The notes: generated by a model not told the origin, from the sequence alone. A DNA stretch of 64,000 nt from Bifidobacterium eulemuris (GCF_014898155.1 NZ_CP062938.1:124001-188000), one strand, 5' to 3'. Counted from the stretch's first letter, positions 1 to 7,916 are shown. Numbers and translations: made by a program.

Positions 1-2
1 TC

Positions 3-749
3 GAGTTTTTCTCCACGGGTTTTGGATATTACGGCGGGGGAGGATTCGACAAAGAGTATCCCTTCATACTGGAACAGTTCAATCAGCAAAACGACTTTTC
101 GAAGAAGCTTGCAGCATTGGTGAAGTATGCGGACTTCGGCATCAGCGGACTGCGAAGCGTGCCTGTGGAAGTGGACGCCAATATGTTCGAGCGGCTGAAG
201 CACAAGTTCGTAGAGGAACTTGGAGCCGATGAGCAGAAGCTGGAGAAACTGTTCACACCGCAACAGCAGACGCGATTGATGTTCCGGCATGGCGGAGAGC
301 GGTCTTTCGCCATGCTGGGTGTGGAACAGGAATCGGACGGCACCTTGGCGGCGCTTGCGTTCTTTTCGCTTGCGTTGAGAGTGCTGTCGCGTCCTTCCGT
401 CACCCTGGTGGATAAGATCGATACGAGTCTGCATCCAACTTTGGTGAAGGAACTGGTGTCGTTGTTCGTTGATCCGCAGACCAATCTACATGGTTCGCAA
501 CTGATTTTCACCACGCATGACGCGTCGTTAATCAATGTGACCGGAACCGCTGACCGCCTTATCGATCCCGACCAGATACGGTTGGTGGAGAAGAACGGCG
601 ATGGCGCTTCGGAGATTTACCCCGTGACCGATCTCAAAGTGCGCAAGGGCGAGAACATCGGCAAGAACTATCTCAACGGTGTGTATGGAGCGACTCCGCG
701 CCCGAACTTCCATGAGGCGTTTGCTGAGATGATGAGCTTGGAACACTGA
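3..749 (+). CDS. AAA family ATPase, 3' part only (5' end outside window)
   Basis: The reading frame is open from the first bases, so the gene begins upstream and about 248 C-terminal residues are visible. They match the ATPase head of the AAA_15/AAA_21-type proteins found in abortive-infection and other defence loci. Visible features are the signature-like ESDGTLAALAFFSLALRVL, the Walker B region LVDKIDTSLHP, the switch segment LIFTTHDASLI, and a C-terminal VEKNGDGASEIYPVTD followed by NYLNGVYGA. In this family the Walker B segment normally reads DEIDTSLHP. Here the catalytic Glu codon is AAG (Lys) near position 425, which predicts loss or strong reduction of ATP hydrolysis. A GIY-YIG/DUF2075 gene follows about 175 bases downstream on the same strand. 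The family call is firm, but the exact defence system cannot be named without the missing 5' part. Confidence 0.8.
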   Translation, partial: EFFSTGFGYYGGGGFDKEYPFILEQFNQQNDFSKKLAALVKYADFGISGLRSVPVEVDANMFERLKHKFVEELGADEQKLEKLFTPQQQTRLMFRHGGERSFAMLGVEQESDGTLAALAFFSLALRVLSRPSVTLVDKIDTSLHPTLVKELVSLFVDPQTNLHGSQLIFTTHDASLINVTGTADRLIDPDQIRLVEKNGDGASEIYPVTDLKVRKGENIGKNYLNGVYGATPRPNFHEAFAEMMSLEH

Positions 750-923
750 GAATAACGACTTCTTGCACAGCAAAGATGCCAGTCGCTGACAGATGCAATG
801 GACGGTTACGGATAATTTGAAACGTGAGTTTTTATCCGAGAATGCGGTACATTGTTCCGAGCCTTTGAGTTCCGTTGATAGCGCTCCAGGAATCCGGGTG
901 TCGTCACGTGGCGAAGGCATTGC

Positions 924-3338
924 TTGAAAGGTTCACCTTCTTCTATCATGAGACTCATGATGGCTGCAGAGAAACTGAAGTTTTGTATTGTTCGGGTTCC
1001 TTATCCCAACCCATACAGTCCAGACAAAGATGGTGCACCTTCAAACTCGGAAGAATACAGGGAAGTCTTTGAGTATGAAATCGACCACGATCGAGATGCT
1101 TGGATTGCTCCGAAAACCAAACTGGAAGAAGTGACTGCTGAACTGACGCAAGCTAAGCGGCGTTTATTCACATGGCCGACGGTGTATATCGTGTGGTTTA
1201 AGTCCAAGGCTTCGGATGATGATCAACGCAGGGACAAATGGTGTGTGTATGTTGGGGAAACGCAGCATATCCACGAGAGAACGATGCAACATGTACAAGC
1301 CTCCAGCAAAGACAATTGGACAATTACGGATGACGAGGTGCTGTCCAATGTTGAGTCTGTGACTCAAAAAATTGTGAAATCTAGATTGGCTGAAGAGCAG
1401 CAAGCAGATGATTGCATAAACGAGGCGCTACGTGACCAACGGAAAGTCAATCAATACGTAATTTGGGAAAGTCATTTCAATAAGTCTTTAACGTTGGATG
1501 TGGAGAACAAGCTTATTGATTACATGAAATCGATAGACGATATTCATTGTCTCAATGGCCGGGGGAATCCTCAAGATCAGTATTTTACATCCGCATATCT
1601 TGATGACATTGTTTCGGGTGCATGGAAAAGACTTGTATCCGCCGACAAAGAAGGGATTTTCCCTCCAGAGGAACAGATTTGGCAGTCGTCTCTGTACAAG
1701 GTATCGCCTTTCCACAAGCTTGGAAAGGAACAGAATAGGGCTTTACAAGGTATTGTTTCTATAAGCGAGGATGTGCTTGAGAAGTGGACAGAGCCAAAGG
1801 ACACTCAGCTAATTCTTGTTGGAGGTGCTGCTGGTACAGGTAAGTCGATTTTGCTGAGCACGCTGTTCTATGAGTTGTCGCTCAAGCTGGGACATCAACC
1901 GGACTATGAGACAGATTCCTCAGCTAGGGTTCATCTGCTGGTGAATAACGATGATCAAATGCGGGTTTATGATGACATGGCTTTAAAACAAGGGCTTCAG
2001 AAGAAGTCCGGACAATGTGTTTCGCGCCCGACGGCTTTTATTAATGAACGTTCCCGTAGCGTGGGGAAATCGTCCTTCGACTATACGCAGGTGACATCGG
2101 ATATAGCTGATGTGGTACTTGTGGATGAAGCGCATCTATTGTTTACACAGAAATCGCAAAATGGTATTGAAAGCCATCTGCACGAGATTTTGCGTCGTGC
2201 GAAGATTGTGATTGCTGTGTTCGACCCGGAGCAGATTATGCAACGCAAACAGTGGTGGCATCAAGATGTGCTTCGTGAACTAGCCGAAGCTCCGATAATC
2301 GATCTGCCAAGTGATGAACGAATGTCTCTAACTGGGGCTTCATATCTTGAATTAACCGGGCATTATTCAAATGCGCGTGTCAACAACGGTGAAGTACAAG
2401 TGATTACGGATAGATATTCGGTGCACCAGATTGAACTGACTGAACAGTTTCGTATACAGGCTAATGCGGAAACCATTAAGTGGATTGATTCGCTTGTTCA
2501 GCCGGATGAATCGGGAGAAGTGCCTTTTCCTTGCGTATCGATTCCAGCGGATTATAGTCCCGCGATCCAAGTGGAAGATGAGGACGCTCGTATTCAGGAT
2601 GAGGTGAAATTAGGATATCGGATACGAGTCTGTTCGTCTCCTAATGTTTTGTTTGACTCCATTCGTCTGTGCGGTGATGACCTTCTTGCTGCGCAAAACC
2701 AGATGTTGAAGTCGACGCCGAAAAACAAGAAGAAATCGAAAGTGGCAGTGAGACCAAGGGATTTGTGCCGTGTGGTTGCTACATTCGATTGGCCATATGA
2801 TCCTAAGAACAAAAAAGGAAGTGTGGCACTCGTCAAGGACGTCTCGGGGAATTGGGTTATTCCCGAGAAAGAAAATGAACACTCTACATATGACAGAGGG
2901 GCCGAATTCTTTGAACGGCCATGGAACCGTGCTGTGAATGATGATGCTCCCAAAGTTCGGCATTCTACCAAAGAGGCATGGTCGAGTGCTGATTTTTCTC
3001 GTGATGAAATAGGCTCTTACTTCACGATTCAAGGATTTGATTTGAACTATGTTGGTGTAATTATTGGACCATCGGTGCGATACGAGAACGGACACATCAT
3101 ATTCGATCCGGGGAAAAGTTGTGACCGAGGCGTTTCCTCTGATCGCATCGATTTGAAAGGTGATGAAAAACTGGCAGCATTCAAAAAAGCATGTTTGCGT
3201 AGGCAATTGGGGGTTCTCTTGAAACGTGGCGTGCATGGACTGTATTTATTCGCGGTAGATTCCGCTCTGCAGAATAAGTTGCGTGAAGCGGCTTTGGAAA
3301 ATAACTGTTATCTGGACAAGGTGAGGGGCCTAATGTAG
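924..3338 (+). CDS. GIY-YIG nuclease domain fused to DUF2075 (Schlafen-like helicase) protein
   Basis: The product is 804 residues. A GIY-YIG fold is visible at about residues 85-120, where VYIVWF is followed by WCVYVGETQHIHERTMQHV. A DUF2075/superfamily-1-like helicase follows: Walker A GGAAGTGKS near residue 300, Walker B VVLVDEAHLLF near 395, TEQFRIQ near 505, and a late motif QGFDLNYVGVIIG near 700. Such fusions are known mainly from mobile and defence-associated loci, and the likely role is nucleic-acid cleavage or processing coupled to an ATPase. The chosen start is TTG because GAAGG lies seven bases upstream; ATG codons at 948, 957 and 960 are alternatives. Base composition is AT-richer than the chromosomal core to the right, which suggests acquisition. 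Its neighbours, an AAA ATPase and a decayed Abi gene, support a defence island. The biological target is unknown. Confidence 0.82.
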   Translation: MKGSPSSIMRLMMAAEKLKFCIVRVPYPNPYSPDKDGAPSNSEEYREVFEYEIDHDRDAWIAPKTKLEEVTAELTQAKRRLFTWPTVYIVWFKSKASDDDQRRDKWCVYVGETQHIHERTMQHVQASSKDNWTITDDEVLSNVESVTQKIVKSRLAEEQQADDCINEALRDQRKVNQYVIWESHFNKSLTLDVENKLIDYMKSIDDIHCLNGRGNPQDQYFTSAYLDDIVSGAWKRLVSADKEGIFPPEEQIWQSSLYKVSPFHKLGKEQNRALQGIVSISEDVLEKWTEPKDTQLILVGGAAGTGKSILLSTLFYELSLKLGHQPDYETDSSARVHLLVNNDDQMRVYDDMALKQGLQKKSGQCVSRPTAFINERSRSVGKSSFDYTQVTSDIADVVLVDEAHLLFTQKSQNGIESHLHEILRRAKIVIAVFDPEQIMQRKQWWHQDVLRELAEAPIIDLPSDERMSLTGASYLELTGHYSNARVNNGEVQVITDRYSVHQIELTEQFRIQANAETIKWIDSLVQPDESGEVPFPCVSIPADYSPAIQVEDEDARIQDEVKLGYRIRVCSSPNVLFDSIRLCGDDLLAAQNQMLKSTPKNKKKSKVAVRPRDLCRVVATFDWPYDPKNKKGSVALVKDVSGNWVIPEKENEHSTYDRGAEFFERPWNRAVNDDAPKVRHSTKEAWSSADFSRDEIGSYFTIQGFDLNYVGVIIGPSVRYENGHIIFDPGKSCDRGVSSDRIDLKGDEKLAAFKKACLRRQLGVLLKRGVHGLYLFAVDSALQNKLREAALENNCYLDKVRGLM

Positions 3339-3455
3339 GGAATAAGAATGGTGTGATAAGACGGTATTCGCGTAATATCTGCTTACAAAGATTGCAGACA
3401 TATGGCTGGTTGTTTGAATCATGATTGTGTGTTGTTTTGAGCTAGGCGTGCAAGC

Positions 3456-4159
3456 ATGACGCAACGGTTCAAACCGTGGTTCAGTATTGAACAGCAGATG
3501 ACGCGCATCGAGGTGCGCGGTTTACACATGTTATGGCGTTGTATTGGTTCGATAATGCGTTGCGCGCCACGCTGTTCGCATCGATGGAGAAAATCGAAAT
3601 CGCGCTGCGCGTGCGCATCGGCCATGTGCTCGGCGCGCGCGATCCGCTGGGCCATATCCATCCCGAAGCGTTGCGGCCGAACCTGAGCCGTAACGGGTGG
3701 GAGCGGTTCGTGCGTAACTATGAGAACTCGCGGCGCAACAGCGACGAGGACTTCGAAGGCCACTACGGTGCCGACTTTGACGGCGAACTGCCCGTATGAG
3801 CGGCGGTCGAACTGCTGCCGTTCGGCGATCTCAAACATCTGTACGGGTATCTACGCGATGAGGACCGCGGCGCAATCGCCAAAACGCTTGGCGTGAAAGC
3901 CAACACGTTGGACGCTTGGCTCGACCCGTTGAACGACCTGCGCAACGCGTGCGCGCATCACCGTCGCATCTGGGATCGCGAATTCGAACTGAACGGCAAA
4001 CCCATCACCACGGAACACGTCATCGACATCGTCGCCATGCTGTTGCACGCGCTGGGGGATCGCGGTCAACTCAACATCTTGCGCGACTGCGTGCAATCCT
4101 TCCCAGCCGACCTGCCCAACAACGTGAACGCGCCCCGCATCGCTTGGCCTGATGTATAA
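3456..4159 (+). pseudogene. Abi family (AbiD/F, Abi_2 domain) abortive infection protein, broken
   Basis: Three pieces of one Abi_2 protein are recognisable. The first, from the ATG at 3456, gives KPWFSIEQQMTRIEVRGL, the usual N-terminus. The second, in another frame from about 3533, gives LYWFDNALRATLFASMEKIE, which in intact proteins lies about 60 residues further on, so an internal out-of-frame deletion has occurred. The third follows an in-frame TGA at 3797-3799 and contains AVELLPFGDLKHLYGYL and the typical LNDLRNACAHHRRIWDR. Relatives have Trp (TGG) at the TGA position (PIWAAVE), so this is a simple nonsense change. With both a deletion and a stop, the gene cannot make a normal product. 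Intact relatives stop phage growth through host shutdown. Confidence 0.85.
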
Positions 4160-4162
4160 ATC

Positions 4163-4522
4163 CTATAAGAACAAACCGGGGTAGAGTTCGTTGATCGCCC
4201 AAACGACGCGGTCAGTATCATATGAGGAGAGTCTGCCGACTGGGCCGTCATCGAGAAACACGTCGCGCGGAATTCGGAGCAGCTGAGAGCAGCGCACTGC
4301 ACTCGGCTTCGATAGTCCCGCCTCTTGCCAATCTCGCAACACTACATAACCAGGCTCATCGCGCCAAGTATTCCCCGTGACTTTGGTGACCAAAGCCACA
4401 CGCGTCCCGTCATTCCACTCAAGAATGACACTCGGCCGATTTTTGAACTTACCCGGCTTGTCGGGAAATGCGAACGGAACCCACCAGATATCGAATTGTT
4501 TGGGCTCAGTCATCGTCATCAT
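4163..4522 (-). CDS. PemK/MazF-family toxin of a type II toxin-antitoxin pair
   Basis: This 119-residue protein has the MazF/PemK beta-barrel pattern: FDIWWVPFAFPD at the N-terminus, KNRPSVIL in the second strand, VALVTKVTGN, and SKPSAVRCSQLLRIP. Members are usually endoribonucleases that cut mRNA when freed from the antitoxin. The start overlaps the end of the upstream RelB-like gene by 17 bases, and ATG codons at 4522, 4519 and 4513 are all possible. The toxin is similar to the one at 7212-7538, with shared L(R/K)DW.E.G, SAVR, LL and G.LS.YD positions, although that one is paired with an unrelated antitoxin. Toxin activity is inferred from the family. Confidence 0.85.
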   Translation of the reverse strand: MMTMTEPKQFDIWWVPFAFPDKPGKFKNRPSVILEWNDGTRVALVTKVTGNTWRDEPGYVVLRDWQEAGLSKPSAVRCSQLLRIPRDVFLDDGPVGRLSSYDTDRVVWAINELYPGLFL

Positions 4523-4793
4523 CCCAGCCTTCGGGCAGTACGACTCCGCCGTTTACGACTTTGGGGGTGACTATGCGCGGATCGTCCATGTTGAACTTCA
4601 CGATAGGGTAGCCGTCAGTATCACGCGTGAACGGACGCTGGGCGGCCTTCGGAGTGAACGGCAATCCATTGTCGACAATCGACTGGCGAAGAAACATGTT
4701 GACTGCGGTGGACAGATTCAGTCCCATCGATTCATAGAGGCGACTGGCCTCGACTTTGACCGCATCGTCCACATTGACAATTACTTTAGCCAT
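4506..4793 (-). CDS. RelB/DinJ-family antitoxin
   Basis: The 95-residue product begins MAKVIVNVDDAVKVEASRLY and continues LNLSTAVNMFLRQSI, the ribbon-helix-helix pattern of RelB/DinJ antitoxins that bind operator DNA as dimers. The C-terminal half would wrap the toxin. It ends VVLPEGWDDDDD, an acidic tail almost identical to that of the Panacea antitoxin at 6665-7222. A perfect AGGAGGT ribosome site sits just before the ATG. The toxin start lies inside the codons for the acidic tail, which implies translational coupling. Upstream DNA (about 4800-4860) is very AT-rich with overlapping ATATGCA/TGCATAT-type half-sites, suitable for autoregulation. Confidence 0.87.
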   Translation of the reverse strand: MAKVIVNVDDAVKVEASRLYESMGLNLSTAVNMFLRQSIVDNGLPFTPKAAQRPFTRDTDGYPIVKFNMDDPRIVTPKVVNGGVVLPEGWDDDDD

Positions 4794-4799
4794 AATGAC

Positions 4800-4860
4800 C
4801 TCCTATCAATATTTTATTCATATATAATACATATGTTGCATATATCATTGAACTTCAATT
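4800..4860 (-). promoter_or_regulatory. AT-rich promoter/operator region of the RelB-PemK pair
   Basis: The stretch between 4794 and 5041 has no gene. Its first 60 bases are strongly AT-rich and carry several overlapping TATA-like and ATATGCAACATATG-like sequences in dyad arrangement, directly upstream of the relB-type gene. This is where a ribbon-helix-helix antitoxin would bind. I cannot place a single -10/-35 pair. The rest of the gap, up to the membrane protein gene, shows nothing recognisable. Confidence 0.45.
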
Positions 4861-5041
4861 GGTTGGTCGTGTCTATTTGTGAGTTGCCGTTGATGACAGC
4901 AGTAACCTCCAAGTTTCCTTGTAGAGGCCGGGCTCGGGGGCTCCTGTGTTATCTGAGGAAGCGCGCGTTTAGATATGTTGTTGTCAGAGTGCGCGATATT
5001 CCGCTTGAGCTTGCCACAGCGAATGTCTATCAGACCATACA

Positions 5042-5848
5042 ATGGTGGGCATGCAGTTTCTTATCTTGTGCGTTGTGGCGCTGATCATCTCATCCATCGG
5101 ATTCTACCGGTTCGTGTGGTTCATCTCGTTGGGCTACGGATTCTCCATGGCGGGCATCGGCATCGCGCTGCTGGTCATGTTCGGCATGGGCGGCTCACTC
5201 ACTTGGGTGACGACGATTATGGCAGCGCTGCTCATCGTCTACGGACTGCGGCTCGGCGGATACCTGCTGATACGTGAACAGCGCAGCGCGGCCTACCAGC
5301 GCACGATGAAGAACGAGATCAAAGACGGCTCCAGCATGAACCCGATCCTCAAAATCATCATCTGGATGGTATGCGCGCTGCTGTACGTGTGCGAGGCATC
5401 GCCGCTGCTGTTCCGACTGCAGAACCACGCGCCCACGGACGCGGTCGCCATCATCGGCATGATCATCATGCTGCTCGGCATCGTGTTGGAATCGGCGTCG
5501 GACTACACGAAGAACCGTTTCAAGAAAACACATCCGCAACGCTTCTGCGACGTGGGCCTGTTCCGTCTCGTGCGCTGCCCGAACTATCTGGGCGAAGTGC
5601 TCACCTGGACGGGCATGTTCGTCTCCGGCGTCACCGCCCTCGACGGCGTATGGCAGTGGCTGGCCTCCATCGCCGGATGGGTGTGCATCGTATGGATCAT
5701 GTTCGGCGGCGCGCGCAGACTGGAACTGCGCCAGAACAAGAACTACGGCAGCGACCCCGAATATCAGGCGTACGTATCCACAACACCGATTCTCATCCCA
5801 TTCGTGCCGCTGTACAGCGTCGCGAAATACAAGTGGTTGGTGGGGTAG
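5042..5848 (+). CDS. DUF1295 / steroid 5-alpha-reductase-like membrane protein
   Basis: A 268-residue integral membrane protein with about seven hydrophobic segments. The C-terminal half matches DUF1295 and the isoprenylcysteine methyltransferase/steroid reductase superfamily: residues FKKTHPQRFCDVGLFRLVRC and PNYLGEVLTWTGMFV form the conserved cofactor-binding part, followed by KNYGSDPEYQAY. These enzymes use NADPH or S-adenosylmethionine at the membrane, but the substrate of the bacterial DUF1295 proteins is generally unknown. The ATG at 5051 is an alternative start; neither start has a strong ribosome site. It sits alone between a toxin-antitoxin pair and a small conserved protein. Confidence 0.8.
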   Translation: MVGMQFLILCVVALIISSIGFYRFVWFISLGYGFSMAGIGIALLVMFGMGGSLTWVTTIMAALLIVYGLRLGGYLLIREQRSAAYQRTMKNEIKDGSSMNPILKIIIWMVCALLYVCEASPLLFRLQNHAPTDAVAIIGMIIMLLGIVLESASDYTKNRFKKTHPQRFCDVGLFRLVRCPNYLGEVLTWTGMFVSGVTALDGVWQWLASIAGWVCIVWIMFGGARRLELRQNKNYGSDPEYQAYVSTTPILIPFVPLYSVAKYKWLVG

Positions 5849-5851
5849 CGA

Positions 5852-5998
5852 CGTTTCGAACTGGGACATGGTGAAGCAGTCGCGGGGGCGCGTTTGCTTC
5901 AACAGGGGTATCGAGTGCCGGAATTGGCCCGCGCCACTGCCGCACCAGCGCCAGTCATTATGCGAATAGCGTCATCGGAGACCCGGCCATGTGAAGCG
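5852..5998 (+). other. Possible coding remnant upstream of the DUF2316 gene
   Basis: The 180-base gap after the DUF1295 gene contains an open frame without a plausible start that reads ARLLQQGYRVPELARATAAP. This resembles the helix-turn-helix region of small regulators. There is no ribosome site and the frame ends soon after 5990. It may be the tail of a deleted gene, or chance coding potential in GC-rich DNA. Confidence 0.2.
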
Positions 5999-6029
5999 GA
6001 GTATGTTTGCTGAGCTGATTGGAGGGGTT

Positions 6030-6332
6030 ATGTCTTTGAACGTTGAACAGAAGGCTGCGACGAGACGGGAATTCGTGCGGAATTTCGAATTGGTGGGCGT
6101 GACGCCTGCACAGGTGGCGGCCGATCTTGGTGTGAATGAGCCTCGAATCGAGGACGTCATGAACCTACGTAATGTGCGGCATCTTGAGGATGCTTGGGTA
6201 TTGCGTCGGTATCTCATGGCGAAAGCGGCGCAGCAGGGCGTTGAACTGGTAGCGTTCACCGCGCTTCGCGGGAAGCCGGAGGATTACTGGTTTCTCGACG
6301 CGGATCGTGTGAACGCCATGATGCTTGACTGA
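6030..6332 (+). CDS. DUF2316 family protein
   Basis: A 100-residue protein beginning MSLNVEQKAATRREF, matching the DUF2316 family over its full length. The family pattern is visible: a short helix-turn-helix-like segment GVTPAQVAADLGVNEPRIED, then AWVLRRYLM, and the C-terminal FTALRGKPEDYWFLD. The start at 6030 is favoured over 5991 because GGAGGGG lies immediately upstream at the proper distance and the homologous region begins there. The function of DUF2316 is not known; the helix-turn-helix look suggests DNA or partner binding. It stands alone and is followed by a MITE-like element. Confidence 0.78.
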   Translation: MSLNVEQKAATRREFVRNFELVGVTPAQVAADLGVNEPRIEDVMNLRNVRHLEDAWVLRRYLMAKAAQQGVELVAFTALRGKPEDYWFLDADRVNAMMLD

Positions 6333-6348
6333 GCGGAGCATCCGTATA

Positions 6349-6482
6349 TCCAGTTGGCACTTAAGTCGTCCAGTTGGCACTTGCCCAGACGATGCTGATT
6401 AAAGCAATGGCGGAATGGCGGTAAGCCTACTGGTCGATGTCGGAAATCAGGTGCCAACTGGACGACTTAAGTGCCAACTGGA
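6349..6482. mobile_element. MITE-like element A with double-repeat inverted ends
   Basis: Two perfect 32-base inverted arms (6349-6380 and 6451-6482) enclose a 70-base core. Each arm is built of two direct copies of TCCAGTTGGCAC separated by an 8-base spacer. No coding frame of note lies inside, and I see no clear target duplication at the flanks. Ends made of repeated short motifs resemble those of IS21-type transposons, so a non-autonomous derivative is plausible; this is inference. The surrounding gap (6333-6664) holds nothing else recognisable apart from the promoter region of the next gene. A second element of the same design is at 56928-57123. Confidence 0.65.
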
Positions 6483-6664
6483 TTGCATTCACCGATGTGC
6501 TGCCGGTTATTCGTCCGTTCAAGGCACTGTGGCATTGCAGGCGGTGGGCCACGAACAGGAATCATGATGACCGGAGGGCGCTTCGCTTGGAAAGAGGCAG
6601 GGAATGCTATGAAATCTTTGGCGTATACTGATATGTTCAAGTGAAAGTCAGTGGAGGTGCGCGC

Positions 6665-7222
6665 ATGGATGTCATGGATGTGGCGGATTTCTTCATCGCA
6701 ACGGCGAATGAGGGTAACCCCGAAGAAGATGACGGCATGACGAACATGAAGCTCAACAAGTTGTTGTTCTTCGCGCAGGCCGCCAGCTTGCAGCGCTTTG
6801 GAAAGCCATTGTTCGACGCGCCTTTGGAGGCGCGGAAGTATGGCCCTGTGGTCAAAGATGTATATCGGACGTTCAGTGGGTATCAGCGTGATGCCATCGC
6901 CAAAGTCGCGCGTCCTTTTGACTGGAAAACCTTGGATCCGGAAGTTCTACAGTTGCTGTGCGACGTGTATCGCACTTACGCGAGGGATTATTCGGCTATC
7001 GGTTTGATGCGGATGACGCATAAGCCGGGTACGCCGTGGAGTCAAGCGTACGAAGAACACAAGAATAATGTCATTTCATGCGAGTCCATTCGTGAGTGGG
7101 TCAATCAGACACCATTGATGATCGACGAAACGTCAGTGTCGGATTCTTTGGTTACCGTGGCGGAGCTAGACCAGCATGGGCACCCGTTCCTTCCAGAGGG
7201 ATGGGAAGACGATGATGACTGA
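6665..7222 (+). CDS. Panacea-domain (SocA-like) antitoxin
   Basis: The 185-residue product has the Panacea/SocA (formerly DUF4065) pattern: DVADFFIATANE, MKLNKLLFFAQAASLQRFGK, and EARKYGPVVKDVYRTF. Panacea is a promiscuous antitoxin domain that neutralises several toxin folds. The start at 6665 is preferred because GGAGG lies at 6653-6657, while the upstream GTG at 6641 has no ribosome site. The protein ends HPFLPEGWEDDDD, nearly the same tail as the RelB-type antitoxin at 4506-4793. The codons of this acidic tail overlap the start of a PemK-like toxin gene, so the two form a coupled operon. Confidence 0.85.
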   Translation: MDVMDVADFFIATANEGNPEEDDGMTNMKLNKLLFFAQAASLQRFGKPLFDAPLEARKYGPVVKDVYRTFSGYQRDAIAKVARPFDWKTLDPEVLQLLCDVYRTYARDYSAIGLMRMTHKPGTPWSQAYEEHKNNVISCESIREWVNQTPLMIDETSVSDSLVTVAELDQHGHPFLPEGWEDDDD

Positions 7223-7538
7223 TGTTCGCCCTTGGCAGGTCCGCAGAGTCTGGTTCCCGTACCGTGAAGATCCCAGCAGAGGCAAGAATCGACGCGTCGT
7301 AGTCAAGGAAGTCACTGATGATAACTGTGTGGTGATTTACGTGACCAGCAAGATTGAAAAGAGTCACTTTCCGGATTTCATGTTGCTGAAGGACTGGAAT
7401 GAAGAGGGATTCGACAGAGCATCCGCAGTGAGATGGAATCGTCTGTTGAAAGTCCCTATCAGCGCATTTGGAGAACATCTCGGTGATCTGTCTCCGTATG
7501 ATCGCTTGGAATTGCAGATGCGATACCAGCTCCGCTGA
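7212..7538 (+). CDS. PemK-like toxin paired with the Panacea antitoxin
   Basis: A 108-residue protein starting at one of two adjacent ATG codons (7212 or 7215) inside the 3' end of the antitoxin gene. It has the PemK-like pattern VRRVWFPYRED, GKNRRVVVKEV, VVIYVTSKIEKS, LLKDWNEEGFDRASAVRWNR and GDLSPYDRLELQ. It shares many positions with the toxin at 4163-4522, so the same toxin family is served by two unrelated antitoxins in this locus. A ribonuclease role is inferred from the family. Confidence 0.78.
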   Translation: MMTDVRPWQVRRVWFPYREDPSRGKNRRVVVKEVTDDNCVVIYVTSKIEKSHFPDFMLLKDWNEEGFDRASAVRWNRLLKVPISAFGEHLGDLSPYDRLELQMRYQLR

Positions 7539-7568
7539 TCCATTGGAATAATGGGAGGGTATGCGGAT

Positions 7569-7916
7569 ATGGCTGAATCGTTTTCGCAGAAGGTGTATGA
7601 CGTGGTGCGTCGGATTCCGGAGGGCAAGGTCGCCACATATGGGCAGGTGGCGGCGCTTGCGGGCGCGCCACGGTCGGCGCGGTTCGTGGGGTTCGCACTG
7701 CATTCCAATCCCGAGCCGGGCGTGATCCCATGCCATCGTGTGGTGTTCCGTGACGGATCGCTCGCACCCGGATTCGCATTCGGTGGTCCCGACGTGCAGC
7801 GGGAACTTTTGGAAAACGAAGGCGTCATCTTCATACCGCCCAGCGAACAATCCAGAGAATCCGCCGGCGCGGACGGCTGGCGCGTGGATCTGAGTCGCTG
7901 CCAATGGGATGCCTGA
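7569..7916 (+). CDS. MGMT-type methylated-DNA--protein-cysteine alkyltransferase domain protein
   Basis: A 116-residue protein made of the C-terminal DNA-binding domain of O6-alkylguanine alkyltransferases only. It shows VYDVVRRIPEGKVATYGQVA (winged helix), then NPEPGVIPCHRVVFRDG with the acceptor Cys in PCHRV. It lacks the N-terminal domain of Ogt/Ada, as do the alkyltransferase-like (ATL) proteins, but unlike typical ATLs it keeps the Cys rather than having Trp. It may therefore still transfer alkyl groups. The start at 7569 is chosen because GGGAGGG lies nine bases upstream. It is convergent with the peroxiredoxin gene. Confidence 0.83.
   Translation: MAESFSQKVYDVVRRIPEGKVATYGQVAALAGAPRSARFVGFALHSNPEPGVIPCHRVVFRDGSLAPGFAFGGPDVQRELLENEGVIFIPPSEQSRESAGADGWRVDLSRCQWDA

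Noticed and set aside
3797..3799. In-frame TGA in the Abi gene read as selenocysteine
   Set aside because: Relatives have Trp at this position, there is no selenocysteine insertion context, and the gene also carries an internal deletion; a plain nonsense mutation fits.
6349..6482. CRISPR array, because a short motif recurs four times
   Set aside because: The copies are inverted pairs around one core, with 8-base spacers in each arm, not direct repeats with unique spacers of 30 bases or more; no cas genes are present.
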